DNA of 64,000 nucleotides from Echinometra lucunter. Taxonomy: Eukaryota; Echinodermata; Echinoidea; Camarodonta; Echinometridae. The stretch is from positions 11,378,123 to 11,442,122 of the forward strand of contig CM057162.1 in NCBI GenBank assembly GCA_029962745.1, written 5' to 3'. The translations under genes were made by a program, and so were the position numbers. A model generated the notes under the pieces. The model ran no database searches, was not told the DNA's origin, and saw nothing but the letters and a program-made list of their open reading frames with translations. Below, one piece after another: positions 55,601 through 61,600 of the stretch; position 1 is the first letter of the stretch; each line of letters starts with the position of its first letter.

Positions 55601-58600
55601 GAAGTTTGTAGAAAGGTGAGTCCACGCTATGTTTCACGATGTGAGAAAGATTCCCTGTTGCTAATAAGAAGTTCTCTTAAGACCTTCCTTTTCAATTCCT
55701 AAATTCCTATTCTTCTCTTAAGACCTTCCTTTTCAATTCCTAAATTCCTATCTCCTTCGCTTCATTTGTTTGATGTACTTATACATGTAATTGATTTTAT
55801 TACTTTATAATATGCTTCATTGTGTTATATAATTTTTCTGTGTTTACTAGGTTTGTTTTCTCTGTTAAATCATTTTTTTTTTGTATTACCCTTTTCTGTA
55901 GTGTACATAATGTAATAATCATCCTTAGTTATACTTTTTAATTATTTCCTTTTCACTTGTAAAGCGTTTGGAAACATAAATATTAAGTGCTATATAAATG
56001 TATTTAATTTTTATTTATTATTAATGAAGGCATTTCGATTCATGATAGTTGAAAGTGATGTTGGTGAAATTGATGATAATATTTTTACATATGCATGAAC
56101 AGTAGGAATTGATATCAGAATTGGTATCGATACTACTTATCATGATGTTAGAATTAATGATGATGTTGGTATTAGTAATGATGAAATTAGACTTTGTTAT
56201 GATTTTGGGTTGAAAAGGATGAATTTATTGTTCTTTAAGGTCATGTTTGTGTTATCAGAGACGTTGTACTTTGTAGTAATGTTTTCAGGATCAGTAATCA
56301 GCTTGTTGGTATAATTGATTATAGTGCATTTAGAATATTGAGATCTTGGTTTCTGTAGTGATACTTTCTGAGTTACCATTGATACACAAATCAGTGGAGT
56401 TGATACTAGCATCGATGAAGTTTTTACATTGTAAATTTTGTTCAACCTTGAAATAAAAGTAATATTTTCCCATGATCTCCTGTCTAGGTTTCTGTCAATG
56501 TACAAGCAGCGACAAGCCAAGATCCATGAAGAACATCTGACTGTAACCAAAGCTCTACATCACATCAACAGAGAGAACAAGCTGGCTATGAGGTTACAGA
56601 AACAACTGGAACATGAGCTTGTTGTCCTGGAAGAAAGAAAAGATGTAAGAATAAATATGATTGTACTTCTTGTAATGCTGTGTACATAGGAAACAGCTCT
56701 TATGTTCCATATTTTTAGCCCTTGAGAACTGTGACAAAACTTTATAATTTATTTTGAAAACTTTAAATGAACAACAAAGTGCAGATGATGCAGAAGAAGA
56801 AAAAGAAGAAGGTGGAGGAGAAGAAGGAGGAGGAGAAGAAGAAGGAAAACAAGGAAGAGGTGGAGAAGGAAGAGGAGGAGGAGAAGGAGGAGGAGGATGA
56901 AGGGGGGATGGGGAGTGTTCTTAATTTTCAGCTGTGCCTTCTGTATGATCATATGAGATGACGCAGCGGTACATTGTCTGGTACATTTTGGTTACTTGAC
57001 ACTACACGTATGTTGTTCGTTTGCTCCGACAGGGAACCATCAAGCTGTTGTCTCAGATTGGTCAGGATAAAGCCATAGCAGGACAACAGGTCAAGATTGT
57101 GCAGAAACAGCTGGATAGTCTTCTCAAACTCAAGCAGGTAGGTCAAATGAAACTTCTTGGTGGCTATCCTTGAATGTTAAAAGGACACTATGAAACGAAA
57201 CAAGTATGTGACCTTACATCTTTGCATATTGTTGGCCATGGCTGTTTTTATGGCAAAACATAGCGCATTGCTAAATAGTTATGTTGTATATCAATTGTTT
57301 CTTGCCGTTAGAATTTTATGGATCTGGATCACTTGTGAAAGTTTTTTGTTGTACATCATATGTATTGGTTGATGGAGCAGTTCATTAATGGATAGATGGA
57401 TGGATGGTAGGATAGATAGATTGACTGACCATTCAATTAGTACATTAATTGATTTGATTGCTAAATTCTTGGGATACTTATTGGTAACATATTTCATGGA
57501 AAATCCGTTGACTACGGGGATACAAACTTTCTGGACATTGCAAGTTACCTGTAACTGAACTTTTAGCGTTTATACTTCCTGTCTGATACATGTATCTTGC
57601 CCTCACAGGCCCTTCCGAAATACACCCTAGCCCATGAGAGGGCGGTCTACAAGACTGTTGCTGTGGTTGCAGACACCAAGAAGGTTGTCCAGACATTAGA
57701 TGTGACAAGTCTAGGAGAGTTGAGAGGAATGCATAAACCTGATGTAGACATTGAGGATCTCTTAGCTTCTATCATCATGATATGTAAGTTTGAATAGTGA
57801 CGGTGATGATGATGATGAGGATAAAACTAGTGGGTTCTTTTGTAGCACTCACGTCTGTTAACCCATTCGTGACAGGAATTATTTAAAGCCTAATTTGATC
57901 AGCTTTTATTCTTCAAATTGGCAAACCAACATTTTCATTTTATTGCTACATTTTTCTTTTAAAACGTCATGTATCTGAAATGAATATAAATTGACGGAAA
58001 TTATGATGAGAAGTCAAAAAGTTGCCAATTTGCAGGGGAAAATGGTGATTTTAGACTTTCTATCACATTGCCAATTTAAGGATTTTAATGCTTATTTTCC
58101 TTTAAAAAATTTTCAGCATCAAACAACGAATATTAACGCAACCAAAATGGGTACAGTTTGTGTAGAATTTTTTGCTCTTTCTGCTCATGTATTTGGTATG
58201 ATTTTTAGGGCTTTGTATCAAAAGATATTAGGCCAAACCAGAAAATGTGGACCTCTGTCACGAATGGGTTAAACTTCACGCTTCCGGTGCTCCACTGTTA
58301 TTACTGTGGCTTTAGCAAAGCTGCTATTCCAGTGCTCTAGCATATCAAGGAGTTTCATCCTACCGGGTATCCATTTACTGCACCTGGGGATGTTTCATAA
58401 AGCTGTTTGTAAAGTTATGCATGACTTTACGAACAACCTGAATACGAAGTGCCAAATGGGATGCCCCAAATTTTTCCTGATGTTTTAACAAAGTGTGACT
58501 GCATTTCCCAAAATCTCAATTAAATTGTGGCAAAAATAAATTCGCAGTAAAACTGTAAACAATAGTAAAGTTAATCTACATCCACATATTTCACCTTCAG

Positions 58601-61600
58601 CTGATGTGATTTGTACTGACTGAGAATCTCATTTGGCTTGCCATACTCAAGTCATTCGTAAAGTTATTCGTAACTTTGCGAACAGCTTCATGAAACCCCG
58701 AACCCCCCCCCCCCCCCCGGATGGAGAGTGGCAATTGTAGTGTAATGTCTTGCCAAAAGACATCTAGTGCCACGGAGCACAAATCTTTCTGAAGAAAATG
58801 AACACCTGTTTTGGTTGATAGTCCGTTACGCATTTGCATAATTTTACATTGTGTTTGATAATTGACTATGTAAGTAGCAGCATGGCATCATTGCCTCTTT
58901 GTAGAGGCAATGCAGCTGTATATTCTTTTAGGGATGGGATGGGGATAGTGGAAAAATACATAGGTTCTAATAGATTAAATTTTGCAGCCATGCGGTGACA
59001 GAGGAAATGACATGGGATATACTTTGAGTTGAATAAAAGTCTTTAGTAGGATACACACCAAGGAACAATTTGACTAACTTAATAGACATGTTGTTTTTGT
59101 CATTGCAAATATTGTGTGCTTTTTTTTTTCATTCATACATGATTTCAAAAAGATTTTTTTGTTTTTCATCCTCACAGTGAAATCTCCTTCGTCTGATTTG
59201 ACTTGGAGCAAAGGAGCCAAACGACAGATGGCAAATATTGAAAGGTACAAAGCAAAATCATGAATATTTTTTATACTTTTAAATCATTTTCAAAGTATTT
59301 GGTCTCATTTCTTTGTAGTTTTGATTCCCTCTTCAATCTTCAGGAAGACATTTGAATTTTCACAAGTATGTCTCACTGTTTTTTTGTCTTTGTTTTATTT
59401 TGGTTTTTTGTTGTTTTTGCTTTGTTCCGTAATGAAACATACTATTTAGATGAGTCCTTTTTTTCTTATTTCTATTCTAGTGATGATCAATATGAGATGA
59501 TGAAGTCAATAACAATCAGTTTATGAATCAGCCACTGGCAAAAGGTGACAGTTCCTTTATGGGGGGGCACTTGGTAGCCTTCAAACCTCTGAGTTGTTAA
59601 GATTTTAATACTAGCATGAAATTTGATGTTCTTATCATCACATTGGTTGCTAATTTAATAATAATAATAATAATACTCAATTTTTATATAGCGCAAATTA
59701 CAATTAAGTCTCTAAGCGCTATGGAAAAGAAGAAAAGCAAGAAGTGAGCATAGAAGAAATGAAATAGTATGTGATACAGAACATAGCAGCGTGCAAAATA
59801 AGAGGAAAATTACAAATACATGACATTATATAAGGCTAAGATATTATGTTGCGAAAAGATACGATTTTAACCAGGACTTAAACTGATCAAGAGACAAGCA
59901 TTCTTTGACATCACTTGGGAGTTTATTCCATAGTTGAGGGACTGCATGTTGAAATGCTCTATGCCCATATGATATTGTCGATACCGTAATTTAATTATTG
60001 TCTTTTTCACAATTTCAGATTCCTTGAGGAGTTGGCTTCCTTTGATGACTCTGAGCTTCCTGAGTCCACCTTGAACCTGGTGGAACCCTACCTCAAGAAG
60101 TCCTCCTTTCAGGCTAAGAACATGCTGAGGAAGAATGCGGCTGCAGCATCCCTCTGTAATTGGGTACGAGGTGTCTGCAGGTGAGTTGCAGTATCAGGGC
60201 CCCGTTTCATAAAACTTGTTATGAATAACAAGTTGCAATAACTGTTATCATCTACTGATATCCTTGTATCCGATTGACGGAGAGCAAATTTGTCATTGAA
60301 ATGTGGCAGTTAATACTGATAAAAAGTTTTATGAAACAGGGCCCAGATCATTCTTAAACCATTAATAGCTTAATTGGAAAGCAGCTTTTAGCACCTTTCC
60401 TGCTTAGCGTCTTTTCCCCTCCGGTCCTTTTGTTTCTCCATAGACAAAACAATAGGGAATCGGGAAAGCTGATGTAAAGGAATGATCGTGGAGAAGACGA
60501 TCAAAGACGCTGGACAAGATTTTTGATAAGCAGCCTTGGTTGACTAATGGCATAAGCAGACCTCCCAATTATTCTGAATTTGGAGGAAAGAATCTGAACT
60601 TTGATTATTCTGAGCTCTTGTTTTAATACAATTTTCCTATTTTTCTTGATAAATTTACTACACACTCCTATGGGAAATGCTGTTTCTTTCCTAACTTTGA
60701 GCAAAGTCATCCTTATTTTTCGGTCAGGTTGGGAGGTCTGCACAAGTGCTTGGCTGCCATTGTCAGCTCTTGTCACACATATAGTTTATATGTATGAAAA
60801 CCAAACAATGCGGCAGTCCTGAGGCGTGATCTGTAGCTATTAAAGAGTTTAATGCTGTTCTGCACTTATTTATACATGTACAAGAAAAACTGTTGCATTC
60901 ATGCATAAAAAGACTATCCATAGGTACATGTATGTTCTTAGGACTAATGTACCAGCACTAAAGAGTCTACAGTCCCATAACTTCTTATCTAGCGTGTCTT
61001 TTTTTTCTGAGTATGAGTGTAACAGGCTTTCTTCAAACATGTGATTTGCAGCTTAGTGGCATTATTCTTAGAAATGATGGACTGGGATTGCATTGCATGG
61101 TTATTTATTGAAACGAGACCAAAGCCTTCAAACCAAAGGAATTGATTTTGTTTTTAATTCCAATGTCTGATTGCTCAGCTGTCAACCATTGTGGACAAAG
61201 GGAACTTGTAATGGCCCATTAAGAGTCAGAATAGTACATTTATTGACCTTAATCTCTATCCTGTTTCCCAGATACCACCGTCTGATGATCTCCAAGGTGA
61301 AGCCGCTTCACAAGAAGGTTGAAGAGACAAGAGTAGCCATAGAGGAAGCGGAACACAAACTTTCCATGCTGGAGAACAAGAAGAAGGCTTTGGAAGAGAG
61401 ACTTCTGGACCTAGCTTTGAGCTTCGAGAGTGCCACAGTGGACAAAAATGACCAGGAAGACCTGTCCAGAAAGATGACCAAACAGCTGGACACTGCCAAT
61501 AGATTCAGACATGTAAGTTGAATGGGTTAGAAAGATTTTTAAAAAATTGTGTAATTACACAGTCAGAATTGACACTATTAACTGTATTTTCTAAATTACA

